DNA from: Mactra quadrangularis | Lineage: Eukaryota; Mollusca; Bivalvia; Venerida; Mactridae | Direction: 5' to 3' | Assembly: GCA_025267735.1 (NCBI GenBank) | Contig: CM046297.1 | Location: 16,332,011 to 16,396,010, forward strand | Length of the DNA: 64,000 nucleotides | Shown: in pieces, positions 51,901 to 54,560 of the stretch | Layout of the letters: each line of letters begins with the position of its first letter | How positions within the stretch are numbered: the stretch's first letter is position 1 | Program-made: the position numbers and the translations under genes | Notes under the pieces: model-generated | What the model was told of the DNA's origin: nothing | Databases searched by the model: none | What the model saw: the letters and a program-made list of their open reading frames with translations, nothing else

Positions 51901-53894
51901 AAGTTGGACTGCATTTTAAAGTTTATAGACAATGGACCATTCCGAGTGTGACCTTTTTATTTGAATAACAATAGATTTACCCACAAATATAATAACCATG
52001 TGCTTTATTGTTAAGACCTTGTTTGTGGGACAAAATGTTACTGTAAACCTTTGTTAAATATGCTAATAGGTAAGGTCGTGGAAAGGTCCATTGTAATAAT
52101 TGGGGCTATTATAATAGTCTTTGCAAACAATTTGGAACTAAACCAAATTCAGAGTAACTTGGTGACTGGACAGGTACCAGTTTTTCATATAACGCAAATA
52201 GACCATGATCTTTGTTATTTTATTACATACATATCAGTTTATTTAGCATATCAGTACATAGTAGTTGCGGCTATAAGCATAATTATAACATACATATTTA
52301 TATATAATATCAACATAATGAAAAGCACACAGGTCAGCTGTTTGTCATTTAGACAGTATTTCTACTAAATTTTGTTGAAATTGGACAAATTTTATAAAAT
52401 TAGGCACACACCGTTTTAAAGCAGGCAGAAATGAGTAAAGTCAAGATACAAGATTTCTTTACAGGAAGCATTGACTGAACTCAGAGTGTCACTAATGCAA
52501 GTTTTATTGTATTTTTTTAAATATTCTTTCAGATGGACCCAAAACTGAGAATCTCGGCAAAAGCTGCAATGAAACATGAATATTTTAGTGACCTTCCACC
52601 AAAAATACATGAACTTCCTGATGGTGAGAAATTATTGATTTCTTCTGAGTACTGCACTGTCTCTAACGAGTGTTTAATTGTTTTTTACCAGAGTTTTATG
52701 ATGGTGATTTATTTGGTTTGTATGCACTGAGGTTCAAAATGTTGTTGGAATTTATTACAATGAAGTTAAATGACCTTGGAATGACATTCATTTTCTTGAG
52801 AGAAAAATAATTAAATTGAGAATAAAAGGACTATTAAACGTGATTCAATCTTGAAGAGCTTTTTTGGATTTTTTTTTAAATATTTTTTTTGTTGATATTT
52901 CATTGTAAAGTTTTAACTATCTCTTAGGACGCTGCCATTGTCCTCTGGATTTACAATTATGTCTCATTGTGAGAAATATTAGGAGCCTGGCCTGGACTTG
53001 AACCCAAGTCCCTTCGCTTACATGGCCAGTTCTCTGCCACTGAGCTATCTGGCCACTTACATGATACTTCTCACTATAATGTGAACAGGTTAGTTACGTG
53101 ACAAGTAGATATTAGTGTTCCAGTTTTGGTCATGGCAGATTATACTATTCCTTGACAATTTTGTTGATTTTTCTTTACTAAGAAGGGATTTATTAGCGCC
53201 TTATGGAAGCATAAAAGAGTACTTGTAGAGAAGTGATCATGAAAAGCATGTTTTTTTTAAAGGATGAGAGACTATTTGTCACTATGACTTGCATTGGTAG
53301 ATTGCTATGCATCTGATCTCCTAACACTTTTCTTATGTTTTGTTAGATCATGGTTGGTCTGCCAGGATATTTCAGTTGGAAACACTCTAGTTTACTAATG
53401 GAGGGGACATTGGTTTATTTCCCAGACGGGACATACTTTCCTAAAGCTTGATCATGAAATAATCTCTAAGGCTATTCTCCCTCCTACCAATTATTCTGAA
53501 TCATGAAGGGCATTTTGTTAGTCACTAATGGAAGTATGTGCCTAATAACAAGTTAACTATAGAAAAAATGGGGATTTATTTTTTCCAGGAAAAGTGAGTA
53601 GGTTGACAGACTGCCTTTTACAATGTGTTAGTATGGCGTTAACCCAACCAAAAAAATGAACATGATGGGTTGAAACTGACTTTCTTCATGATTTTTTTTT
53701 ATTTTTTGTTATATTATAGTGTGTTTTTAAGTGTTTTATTATTTTATCATGTTTTTATTTTATTATTTTCAGCTTCTTCTATATATAACATTCCTGGTCT
53801 ATCTACGTATCCAGAAATGGATGATATGATTACATCAATGTCACCTGCTAAACCTACCAGACGTTCAAGAATACGGACTACTTTAAAAGTGTGA
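6865..53894 (+). CDS. CDK14: PFTAIRE cyclin-dependent kinase, CDK14/CDK15 orthologue (16 exons, 5' end missing)
   Basis: Join: 6865-6936, 27072-27112, 28864-29068, 38267-38424, 39303-39394, 39942-40021, 41483-41577, 42428-42490, 43599-43660, 46230-46291, 47207-47327, 49024-49117, 49435-49498, 51018-51115, 52533-52623, 53773-53894. All junctions are GT..AG and the phases agree, giving 505 residues plus a stop. Numbering starts at the first complete codon, not at the true Met. Visible motifs: G-loop GEGSYATV (176-183), VALK Lys198, PFTAIRE 209-215 in the alphaC helix, HRDLKPQN 288-295, DFG 308-310, activation-loop Ser323 in TYSHEVV, WYRPP 330-334. In other animals CDK14 is a Ser/Thr kinase activated by membrane-tethered cyclin Y; it phosphorylates the Wnt co-receptor LRP6 at G2/M, and Drosophila Eip63E is the counterpart. 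I infer the same role here. GISS and TFVFEF recall CDK15, while the tail resembles CDK14, so this is probably the single pre-duplication gene. Human CDK14 is about 470 residues; here the N-terminal region is longer. Confidence 0.95.
8404..8477. repeat. Foldback hairpin, 30-bp arms
   Basis: Left arm GCAGGCTTAGGGCAAAACAG plus TCGTAACTCA pairs with 8448-8477 with only a few mismatches around a 14-nt loop. The arms share AGGCTTAG and TCGTAACTCA ends. A relative lies at 9462-9531, so this is a dispersed miniature foldback element rather than a unique structure. Confidence 0.8.
8660..9135. mobile_element. Candidate non-autonomous DNA transposon (GTGATGTAATGATAATCG ends)
   Basis: Starts TAGTGATGTAATGATAATCG and ends in a degraded inverted version (ATTCGATTATCGATTATG ... 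CATCAATAGTA). Repeated AATCGATT motifs occur at both ends. Inside is a perfect 17-bp inverted repeat (8717-8733 and 8742-8758, CAGCGACAATCGATTTT) with an 8-nt loop. The TAGTGATG start recalls hAT-type termini; no transposase is present. A distant relative may be at 55736. Confidence 0.5.
9205..9322 (+). mobile_element. SINE family A fragment
   Basis: Contains TAATGTAGGGCAATTGTCAA, TCACTGACAAAAGTATGGGC, TGGTTAACAGCTAAATCCAG and TTTTCCAGGA in family order. The tRNA head is missing. Confidence 0.75.
9462..9531. repeat. Second foldback hairpin, related to the one at 8404
   Basis: Left arm 9462-9491 (GGGCTTAGCCCAAAACGGAC...) pairs with 9502-9531 (…TTTTGCGCTAAGCCC) around a 10-nt loop. Arm sequences GGCTTAG, CAAAAC and TAACTCA are shared with 8404-8477. 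Confidence 0.8.
10724..10975 (+). mobile_element. SINE family A, degraded head, body present
   Basis: Body motifs GGGCTAGGCATACTTTTGTG, GAGCTTGGTCATGAAATAAT, GGCAGTTGTCAGTCACTGAC and TTTACAGCTAAATCTAG are in the order of the full-length copies. The tail (GTTGCTATGGTATTGACCC) is recognisable. Confidence 0.8.
11993..12315 (+). mobile_element. SINE family A, near full length
   Basis: tRNA-like head CTGGCTAGCTCTGTCTGAAG, degraded B box (GTTTGATATCCCAGG), body (GTAGGACAGTTGTCAGTGTC) and 3' tail (ATGTGTTGCTACAGCG-type, AACCCAACC), ending in a C-run and A-run at 12304-12324. Confidence 0.85.
12633..12842 (+). mobile_element. SINE family A, 3'-truncated
   Basis: Clear A box (AGCTAGCTCAGTTGGTACCA), degraded B box (GTTTGATTTCC) and body, without the conserved tail. 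A fragment of family C (GTAGATACCAGTGGCATAAA) follows near 12950. Confidence 0.82.
14174..14462 (-). mobile_element. SINE family B, full length, with 14-bp target duplication
   Basis: On the minus strand: head GGGTCAATAGCGCAGTTGGT, B box GGGTTCGAATCC, then a body with GGTGAGTACTGGTTATAGAC and TCCAGGAAAGCTAGGTTAGG and an AT-rich tail. The flanking direct repeat CCAAACATTTTGTA (14160-14173 and 14463-14476) is perfect, marking a LINE-mediated insertion. Confidence 0.93.
15000..15130. repeat. ATC/ATT-rich simple repeat
   Basis: Imperfect ATCATC/CACCATC trinucleotide tract. It produces a Met-rich minus-strand ORF that is not a gene. Confidence 0.85.
15523..15715 (+). mobile_element. SINE family A, 3'-truncated
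   Basis: GGCCTAGCTCTGTCATAAGC and AAGTCTACTGATCGAGGG correspond to the tRNA-like head; the body includes TTCTCCCTCCTACCACTGGT and TTTGGCAGTTGTCACTTACT. Confidence 0.8.
16816..17110. other. Locally GC-richer insert of unknown type
   Basis: About 250 bp with more G+C than its surroundings and repeated GCAGATG / CGTGTGCGGACGCAGATG motifs, contrasting with AT-rich flanks. It looks like an inserted element, but no termini or relative were identified in the window. Confidence 0.35.
17737..18020 (-). mobile_element. SINE family B, older copy
   Basis: Minus-strand body motifs as in 14174 (complement of TTTCTTGGACCCATGTTTAT and AACCAGTACTCACCTATCC) with a degraded B box and head. More diverged than 14174 and 21917. 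Confidence 0.85.
19590..19893 (-). mobile_element. SINE family C, near full length
   Basis: On the minus strand: head AGCAGTAGTCTAGTGGTAGG, B box GGTTTAAATCCC, then GTGTAAATGGGTACCAGTGA, ACCAGTAGCCCAATGACCAG and a GACTGTAAAATGCCATT tail. It is the reverse of the full copy at 37853. Confidence 0.9.
21778..22345. repeat. Dispersed repeat G, split by a SINE
   Basis: Shares order and sequence (CATGTTTAGTAGCGGACTG, GATTACATT, GTTAACAAGCAG, ATCAAAACCCCATGTCC, CTTTGATT) with 23925-24215 and 31330-31545. The middle is interrupted at 21917-22196 by a family B SINE, which dates G as older than that insertion. Confidence 0.75.
21917..22196 (-). mobile_element. SINE family B with 15-bp target duplication, nested in repeat G
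   Basis: Minus-strand head GGGTCGATAGCGCAGTTAGT, B box GGGTTCGAATTCC, full body and T-rich left end (A-rich tail of the element). The flanking direct repeat GTTAACAAGCAGTTT is at 21902-21916 and 22197-22211. The uninterrupted site is represented by the other G copies. Confidence 0.94.
22375..22690. repeat. Dispersed repeat K, copy 1
   Basis: Shares long stretches with 39555-39915: GCCATTTATTGTCAGATCTT, CATACAATGATAACATACCA, TTATTTCCCT, TTTAATGTGGTTTCCACATT. Same orientation as copy 2. The termini are unclear. Confidence 0.8.
22993..23405. repeat. 45-bp tandem array, 9 copies, built from a SINE B-box segment
   Basis: Unit GGGATCCAGAGGTCCTGGGC plus TCGAATCCATCTAGGGGCACTGCTA. It corresponds to CTTAGGGATCGAGAGGTCCC...GGGTTCGAACCCCACCAGGGACACTGCTA of SINE family C at 37853. 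The last copy runs on into TATATCCTTGAGCACAAAAT, the next segment of that SINE. Because 45 is divisible by 3, both strands have open frames of about 140-150 codons; these are by-products, not genes. Confidence 0.92.
23466..23612 (+). mobile_element. SINE family B, 3' half
   Basis: Contains TATGGAGAAGTTTTCAGCC, AGGTGAGTACTGGTTGTTGA and AAGAAAGCTAAGTTAGG and ends TTGTGTTGATGTGGC plus an A/T-rich tail. The tRNA-like head is missing; it directly follows the SINE C-derived array. Confidence 0.82.
23925..24215. repeat. Dispersed repeat G, uninterrupted copy
   Basis: Continuous version of the element split at 21778-22345; includes a CGCGCGCAC motif and CATTACGCGTTAACAAGC. It shows the empty site for the nested SINE. 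Confidence 0.75.
24241..24545 (+). mobile_element. SINE family A, full length
   Basis: Head CAGCTAGCTCGGTCAATAGT, body (TGTAGGGCAGTTGTCATGGA, AACAGCTAAATCC) and the conserved 3' tail TTGTGTTGCTACGGCCTTAA AACCAACC. Confidence 0.88.
26464..27018. repeat. 33-bp ATC-rich minisatellite just before CDK14 exon b
   Basis: Core of about 11 units of 33 bp (CATCACCATTGTCACCATCT then TAATTATCATCAG) flanked by looser ATC/ATT repeats. It ends about 55 bp before the exon at 27072. The 209-codon minus-strand ORF (repeats of [11 protein letters not shown]) is an artefact of a unit length divisible by 3. Confidence 0.93.
27072..27112 (+). CDS. CDK14: CDK14 exon b: small acidic exon (residues 24-37)
   Basis: Only 41 nt; acceptor ctctattttcag, donor gtatgt. 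Encodes [14 protein letters not shown], corresponding to the ALKKDDTTFDEI stretch after the basic segment in vertebrate CDK14. Phase agrees on both sides. It directly follows a 550-bp ATC-rich minisatellite. Its size and the motif-poor sequence make it the least certain exon, but the CDK14-like order of basic then acidic segments supports it. Confidence 0.78.
27113..28384 (+). other. Intron between exons b and c; little recognised
   Basis: A 3' tail fragment of SINE family A is at about 27598-27670 (TATATGTTGCTACGGCTTTA AACCCAACAA). The remainder is AT-rich with nothing definite. Confidence 0.5.
28385..28858. repeat. Palindrome-bearing tandem array abutting the exon c acceptor
   Basis: About 12 units of 30-41 bp combining TGACCTTGACC with the perfect 18-bp palindrome TTACCATAGCTATGGTAA (or shortened CCATAGCTATGGTAA) and TATTTCAATA. 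The last degraded unit (TATGACCTTGACCTTTTTAT) stands next to the ggtacattttcag acceptor of exon c. Confidence 0.93.
28864..29068 (+). CDS. CDK14: CDK14 exon c: low-complexity N-terminal linker (residues 38-106)
   Basis: Acceptor ggtacattttcag, donor gtaagc. 205 nt, starting in phase 0 and ending one base into an Ala codon. Encodes a Ser/Gly/Asn/His-rich, probably disordered linker (starts [12 protein letters not shown], ends PPSFMSTFA). This part is poorly conserved in the family, so it is supported mainly by open frame, splice sites and phase. The acceptor lies a few bases after an array of palindromic repeats. A tRNA-derived SINE begins about 40 bp after the donor. Confidence 0.82.
29110..29390 (+). 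mobile_element. SINE family A, full length, 40 bp after exon c
   Basis: Head GCCGGGGCTAGCTCAGTCCG, B box CAGTTCGATTCCCGG, complete body and tail (TGTGTTGCTACAGCGTTAAA CCCAACAAAC). Imperfect 12-bp target duplication CTATGTCACACT / CTATGTCAAACT at 29098-29109 and 29391-29402. Confidence 0.92.
29403..31987 (+). other. Intronic stretch with one SINE trace and a repeat G copy
   Basis: A strongly degraded family A body is around 30450-30640 (GGTTATGATTTTTTTTCAAC, AAGACAGTTGTCAGCTTCTG). 31330-31545 is a copy of dispersed repeat G (CAATTAAAGGGATAATTACT, TGTCTGACAGCGCTATTAGC). Nothing coding. Confidence 0.55.
31988..32307 (+). mobile_element. SINE family A, reference copy with target duplication
   Basis: Best head in the family: CCGGCTAGCTCAGTTGGTAG (A box) and GTGGGTTCGATTCCCAGG (B box), with a duplicated CGAGGGGT between them. 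The full body and tail end CCCAACAAAACAAAC. The 16-bp flanks AACAATGTCACATGAA (31972-31987) and AACAATGTCATATGAA (32308-32323) differ at one base. Confidence 0.95.
32455..32735 (-). mobile_element. SINE family B, full length
   Basis: Minus-strand head AGGTTGGTAGCGCAGATGGT with B box GGTTTGAATCCC, body and tail as in 14174. Moderately diverged. Confidence 0.87.
33205..33870 (-). mobile_element. SINE family C, expanded by an internal minisatellite
   Basis: Its 3' end on the minus strand (TTTATTGTCTAAGTCTCATG, 33218) and its head with B box (complement of GGGTTTGAAACCCAGGAAC, about 33818) are both present. The segment GTTCACCGACTTTATAAAA in the 3' part has become a 69-bp tandem array, so the element is twice the length of the copy at 37853. 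Confidence 0.85.
33240..33585. repeat. 69-bp tandem array inside SINE C, about 5 copies
   Basis: CATGTTCACC recurs at 33311, 33380, 33449 and 33518, an exact 69-bp period, with a more diverged first copy at 33240. The last three units are nearly identical, the first two more different. Confidence 0.93.
33908..34216 (+). mobile_element. SINE family B, plus-strand reference copy with 13-bp target duplication
   Basis: Head GGGTCGATAGTGCAGTTGGT then AGCGCGCC; B box GCGGGTTCGAATCCCACC; body TAGGTGAGTACTGGTTATAG; tail TTGTGTTGATACGGCATTAA plus AAATAAATAAAC. The direct repeat GTACAAGTATTTT (33895-33907 and 34217-34229) is perfect. It sits next to the 5' head of a family C SINE. Confidence 0.95.
34230..36540 (+). 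other. Intronic, non-coding; short dispersed motif
   Basis: Contains two or three copies of a short dispersed motif (ATGCCTCACTGACAATTGAA TAAAATTTAACAAT, 35795-35830; relative at 34238-34275), also found near 40870. Short ORFs have no recognisable domain. Otherwise nothing definite. Confidence 0.5.
36546..36845 (+). mobile_element. SINE family A, older full-length copy
   Basis: Head CCCGCCAGGTTTGTTGATAG, body (GTTTGGTCATGAAATCATTT, TGTAGGGTAGTTGTCACTCA) and worn tail. Clearly diverged. Confidence 0.82.
37853..38165 (+). mobile_element. SINE family C, reference full-length copy
   Basis: A box AGCAGTAGTCCAGTGGTAGG, B box CCCGGGTTCGAACCCCACC, then CTTGAGCAAGAAATTTACCT, CCCAGGTGTAAATGGGTACC, TAGATACCAGTAGCCCGATG and end AACTTAGACTATAAAATGCA. 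About 100 bp upstream of exon d. No clear target duplication was seen. Confidence 0.93.
38267..38424 (+). CDS. CDK14: CDK14 exon d: Ser/Arg-rich region before the kinase domain (residues 106-158)
   Basis: Acceptor tatattttcag, donor gtaaat. Contains [10 protein letters not shown], matching VKRVHSENNA of vertebrate CDK14, then RPRSEGH and QKRASSYG just before the kinase domain. KRHHS and KRASS are likely phosphosites of the type that recruits 14-3-3 to CDK14; this is inferred from spacing and sequence. The upstream intron is 9.2 kb. Confidence 0.9.
38475..38722 (-). mobile_element. SINE family C variant
   Basis: Minus-strand head (complement of GATCCCTAAGCATGCGTCGT, ACTGGACTGTTGC) and B-box remnant, but a different 3' part (TTTAAAGTCTGATTCCATTG, CAGGAGGCTTTACAATTTGG) shared with 42835-43330. 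This indicates a subfamily with its own tail. Confidence 0.75.
39225..39302 (+). repeat. Triplicated splice-acceptor sequence before exon e
   Basis: Three copies of GACATTATTTCTGTGTATTTTAG-like sequence in tandem (26-27 bp units), each ending in an AG suited to splicing (39248-39249, 39274-39275, 39301-39302). Only the last gives an open, in-frame exon e. Confidence 0.85.
39303..39394 (+). CDS. CDK14: CDK14 exon e: glycine-rich loop (residues 159-189)
   Basis: Encodes [20 protein letters not shown] then VYKGIS. This is the start of the kinase domain; [11 protein letters not shown] is the ATP-binding loop as in CDK14/15. The donor is gtaaga. The acceptor (gtgtatttttag) is the third of three near-identical 26-27 bp copies that each end in an acceptor-like tattttag; the two upstream copies would shift the frame or add an in-frame TAG. 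Confidence 0.96.
39555..39915. repeat. Dispersed repeat K, copy 2, next to exon f
   Basis: Matches 22375-22690 (see that entry) in the same orientation, with a G-run of about 15 at 39614-39629 and an internal duplicate of the GTCAGATCTT segment. It ends about 25 bp before the acceptor at 39941. Confidence 0.8.
39942..40021 (+). CDS. CDK14: CDK14 exon f: catalytic lysine and PFTAIRE helix (residues 190-216)
   Basis: Acceptor tctgtttatag, donor gtaggt. Encodes [13 protein letters not shown] and [11 protein letters not shown]. Lys198 is the ATP-anchoring lysine. PFTAIRE replaces PSTAIRE of CDK1/2 and defines the CDK14/15 subfamily; this helix contacts the cyclin. A dispersed repeat also present at 22.4-22.7 kb ends about 25 bp before the acceptor. 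Confidence 0.97.
40022..41140 (+). other. Intron g upstream part; nothing coding
   Basis: Contains several CCATGTCCA / GACCATG words around 40250-40420 and the short dispersed motif near 40870. No gene or clear element. Confidence 0.45.
41141..41437. mobile_element. Candidate MITE with GGATCC-type ends
   Basis: Left end ACAGGGGTGGATCCAGGAT and right end CACTAGATCCGCCTATGTA are approximate inverted repeats. Internally it has GGTAGGGGTTCC and GGGTCCGGACCCTCCC. Similar GGGGCGGATCCAGG ends are common in animal repeats. It ends about 45 bp before exon g. Confidence 0.6.
41483..41577 (+). CDS. CDK14: CDK14 exon g: N-lobe strands 4-5 and hinge (residues 216-247)
   Basis: Acceptor ctgtatatttcag, donor gtaagt. 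Encodes [20 protein letters not shown] then [12 protein letters not shown]. It is nearly colinear with vertebrate CDK14/15; Phe in TFVFEF is at the gatekeeper position usual for CDKs. A 300-bp element with GGATCC-type inverted ends finishes about 45 bp upstream. Confidence 0.97.
42428..42490 (+). CDS. CDK14: CDK14 exon h: alphaD region (residues 248-268)
   Basis: 63 nt, phase 0 on both sides. Acceptor tatattttcag, donor gtaaga. Encodes [20 protein letters not shown] then K, matching HTDLCQYMDKHPGGL of vertebrate CDK14. As a symmetrical 21-codon exon it could be skipped without a frameshift, but skipping would remove the segment after the hinge and probably inactivate the kinase. Confidence 0.96.
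42491..43598 (+). other. Intron h; holds a SINE C relative
   Basis: 42838-42905 and 43238-43461 (minus) carry parts of the family C variant (AAAGTCTGCTTCTATGTACA; ACAGTACCCATTTACACCTG; head complement CTACTGGACCACTGCTCCTA). Between them is AT-rich sequence with nothing definite. Confidence 0.6.
43599..43660 (+). CDS. CDK14: CDK14 exon i: alphaE and HR of the HRD motif (residues 269-289)
   Basis: Acceptor tatattttcag, donor gtacgt. Encodes [20 protein letters not shown] plus a split Arg, reading into the catalytic loop; LLRGLAYCH is typical for CDK14-18. A 450-bp minisatellite of TATATCACAT-type units starts about 15-20 bp after the donor. Confidence 0.96.
43675..44128. repeat. 29-bp minisatellite directly after exon i donor
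   Basis: TATATCACATCGTTTTTATA TCACACATA repeated about 15 times, alternating between 29-bp units and 35-bp units with an extra ATCACA. It produces two overlapping His/Ile-rich ORFs of about 190 codons that are not genes. The array starts about 15 bp after the donor at 43661. Confidence 0.94.
44129..46229 (+). other. Intron i distal part; nothing definite
   Basis: AT-rich non-coding sequence. No SINE, array or inverted repeat was recognised, and ORFs lack domains. Confidence 0.45.
46230..46291 (+). CDS. CDK14: CDK14 exon j: catalytic loop to DFG (residues 289-310)
   Basis: Acceptor ttttattttacag, donor gtaaga. Encodes [20 protein letters not shown], with catalytic Asp290, Lys292 and Asn295, and the DFG Asp308 that binds magnesium. 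All catalytic residues are present, so an active kinase is expected. Confidence 0.98.
46292..47206 (+). other. Intron j; possible weak repeat
   Basis: The segment 46490-46650 (AAATCTGATAAAAAAATAGA, TTGTCTTGATAAAAGCC, AGGATATCTGTTTACAGAGA) resembles 8190-8360 and 25940-25970 in word order, suggesting a diverged dispersed repeat. Otherwise nothing. Confidence 0.4.
47207..47327 (+). CDS. CDK14: CDK14 exon k: activation loop and P+1 loop (residues 310-350)
   Basis: Acceptor ctacttgcag, donor gtaagt. Encodes [20 protein letters not shown] and [19 protein letters not shown]. Ser323 takes the place of the CDK2 T-loop threonine, as in CDK14-18, which are thought not to need a CDK-activating kinase. 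A 25-bp tandem array begins about 10 bp into the following intron, using sequence next to the donor. Confidence 0.98.
47336..47630. repeat. 25-bp tandem array starting at the exon k donor
   Basis: Unit GTGGTATTATTGAGTGAATT TGTGA, with GTGGT recurring at 47341, 47366 and 47391 (25-bp period), about 11-12 units, decaying downstream. The first unit overlaps sequence just after the donor (gtaagttttgtgagtggt). Confidence 0.93.
47631..48816 (+). other. Intron k, AT-rich; nothing definite
   Basis: No recognised element up to the exon duplicate at 48817, apart from short repeated TGTTACTATA words around 48390-48420 and 48790-48835 that echo the sequence upstream of exon l. Confidence 0.45.
48817..48934 (+). 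pseudogene. Decayed tandem duplicate of CDK14 exon l, with intact acceptor
   Basis: The segment 48817-48900 repeats 48983-49065: about 40 bp of intron including GTTACTATAAATAG, a good acceptor (tatactacag at 48858), then codons for [13 protein letters not shown] against [13 protein letters not shown] in exon l. Similarity ends abruptly after about 42 coding bases. The frame continues for 11 unrelated codons to TGA at 48932-48934, and no matching donor is seen. Inclusion would truncate the kinase after the activation loop. It is most likely a dead duplicate, but could act as a poison or terminal exon. Confidence 0.8.
49024..49117 (+). CDS. CDK14: CDK14 exon l: alpha[10 protein letters not shown] (residues 350-381)
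   Basis: Acceptor ctttatattacag, donor gtaagt. Encodes [20 protein letters not shown] then [12 protein letters not shown] partial duplicate of its acceptor and first 13 codons lies 165 bp upstream (48859). Exon l is the functional copy: it continues with conserved FPG and has a donor in the correct phase. Confidence 0.97.
49118..49434 (+). other. Intron l, short, nothing recognised
   Basis: Plain AT-rich intron of 317 bp between phase-matched exons. Confidence 0.6.
49435..49498 (+). CDS. CDK14: CDK14 exon m: [10 protein letters not shown] (residues 382-403)
   Basis: Acceptor taaaattacag. Encodes [20 protein letters not shown] then D and a split Arg. The chosen donor is gtaagt at 49499. A second, weaker donor (gtaaaa at 49508) is in the same phase and would add three residues (DDSKYGRF instead of DDRRF). 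The shorter form gives the same spacing as human CDK14 from FP to the conserved RF, so it was preferred. Confidence 0.93.
49509..50225 (+). other. Intron m, proximal part; nothing definite
   Basis: AT-rich; no repeat or gene recognised before the SINE fragment. Confidence 0.45.
50226..50398 (+). mobile_element. SINE family A, body fragment
   Basis: Contains GGCCATTTTACCTCCTACCA CTGATTC, ATCATGTAGGGCAGTTGTCA and ACTGGTTAACAGCTTAATTC. Head and tail are lost. Confidence 0.75.
50400..50995 (-). mobile_element. MITE family M, copy 1, interrupted by another MITE
   Basis: Read on the minus strand it starts CACTGGGGTCCAAAAGTTTC TTTACACATG and continues with CTTATTTTTTATTGAAAAA and TTGTAAAACTTAC-like words that match 56960-57190 (copy 2). 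It is split at 50445-50796 by an unrelated inverted-repeat element. Its outer end lies about 22 bp before exon n. Confidence 0.7.
50445..50796. mobile_element. MITE with 18-bp terminal inverted repeats, nested in family M
   Basis: Left end ATGCTACAGTCCCATAAA; the right end is the complement of ATGCCTCAGTCCCATAAA. Flanked by TTA on both sides (50442-50444 and 50797-50799; TA is equally possible). About 350 bp, clearly more GC-rich than its host (CCGTACGGGCGCCGTG). No transposase. The uninterrupted host sequence is seen in family M copy 2. Confidence 0.85.
51018..51115 (+). CDS. CDK14: CDK14 exon n: C-lobe helix, [11 protein letters not shown] (residues 403-435)
   Basis: Acceptor tatcatttcag, donor gtatgt. 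Encodes [20 protein letters not shown] then [12 protein letters not shown], which matches the NKLSYVNHAEDLASKLLQ region of vertebrate CDK14. A MITE-like element ends roughly 20 bp upstream of the acceptor. Confidence 0.94.
51285..51599 (+). mobile_element. SINE family A, full length with 13-bp target duplication
   Basis: Head GCCGCCCGGCTAGCTCAGTT, B box GTGGGTTTGATTCCTGAGC, complete body and tail GTTGCTACGGCGTTAAACCC AACAACACAAAC. Perfect flanking repeat GCTTTCAGTTGGA at 51272-51284 and 51600-51612. Confidence 0.95.
51613..52532 (+). other. Intron n distal part; nothing definite
   Basis: AT-rich, no recognised repeat or gene. Confidence 0.45.
52533..52623 (+). CDS. CDK14: CDK14 exon o: end of the kinase domain (residues 436-466)
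   Basis: Acceptor aatattctttcag, donor gtgaga. Encodes [20 protein letters not shown] then [10 protein letters not shown]. The [13 protein letters not shown] segment holds the conserved Arg that closes the C-lobe (subdomain XI); HEYFSDLPP is shared almost letter for letter with vertebrate CDK14. Confidence 0.97.
52920..53105 (-). mobile_element. tRNA-like element flanked by short inverted repeats
   Basis: The minus strand reads GGCCAGATAGCTCAGTGGCA GAG (A box) and GACTTGGGTTCAAGTCCAGG (B box), a tRNA-like head different from families A-C. The T arm does not pair well, so it is not called a tRNA gene. TTGTGAGAAATATTA (52977) and TGATACTTCTCACTATAAT (53061) form an approximate inverted pair around it. 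Confidence 0.6.
53345..53655 (+). mobile_element. SINE family A, older full-length copy
   Basis: Degraded head (GGTCTGCCAGGATATTTCAG), body (GCTTGATCATGAAATAATCT, CTATTCTCCCTCCTACCAAT) and tail (CAATGTGTTAGTATGGCGTT AACCCAACC). It ends about 115 bp before exon p. Confidence 0.83.
53773..53894 (+). CDS. CDK14: CDK14 exon p: C-terminal tail and stop codon (residues 466-505)
   Basis: Acceptor ttattattttcag. Begins [20 protein letters not shown], comparable to MSSIFTVPNVRLQPEAGESM of vertebrate CDK14, and ends in an Arg-rich stretch [12 protein letters not shown] before TGA at 53892-53894. The basic end differs from the Ser/Asn-rich vertebrate end. Confidence 0.92.
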
Positions 53895-54560
53895 AATGTC
53901 TGTGTACTCATACATATACTTTAAAAAAATTAGTTCCCTGTGAAAATTTCAGTAGCGTGATAAAACACCACCTATTGGACATAGGTGAACAAATTTCTGC
54001 TGTAAAAGGAGTCATTGACTTCTCTGTTCATGTTATGCATAAAAAATCATAGACTTTGGTCTGACCATGTAACTAGGTCAGGCGCTAATTTCTGTTTTGA
54101 ATGTATAACTTTATAAGGGAATCCAAAATCATGTGTTTTTATAACAAACTGTGCTTACTGCTTCAAACAATGGAATGAAATATTAATCATATTTTATTTA
54201 TCTGTGAAAAATTGTTTCTTGATTTTGTCAAGATTTTCGAATTTTCAAAATGGTGGATTATGGAAAAAAATATAATGACCTTGACCTGATTTTTCAAAAT
54301 GGATTATGGGAAAATAGGAATGACCTTGACCTTGAACAGAGCTTCCAAATGATTGATTGAGAATTGTTGATGTCTTACAATAAGATAATCACTCTTTTGA
54401 GGTATTGTTGTATGCTGGAAAAAATGTGATGGTACATTTTTGCATTTAGTAATTACTAGTGTTGAATATAATTAGATTATATTCAGTGGATCCTAGGTTG
54501 AGCTTTTGTACATGTAATATTGTATAAAATAAATGATTGAAGAATTTTGGAACATTCCTG
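53895..54560 (+). other. 3' untranslated region of the CDK14-like gene (proximal end)
   Basis: AT-rich sequence directly after the stop codon with no further coding potential. The first clear AATAAA is at 54528-54533, followed by T-rich sequence, which would give a UTR of roughly 650 bases. A more distal AATAAA at 57440-57445 followed by a T-run could give a UTR of 3.5 kb. Which one is used cannot be seen from DNA. Confidence 0.55.
54528..54533 (+). promoter_or_regulatory. Candidate proximal polyadenylation signal AATAAA
   Basis: Canonical hexamer about 635 bp after the stop codon. AATAAA is frequent by chance in such AT-rich DNA, so only its position supports it. Confidence 0.4.
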
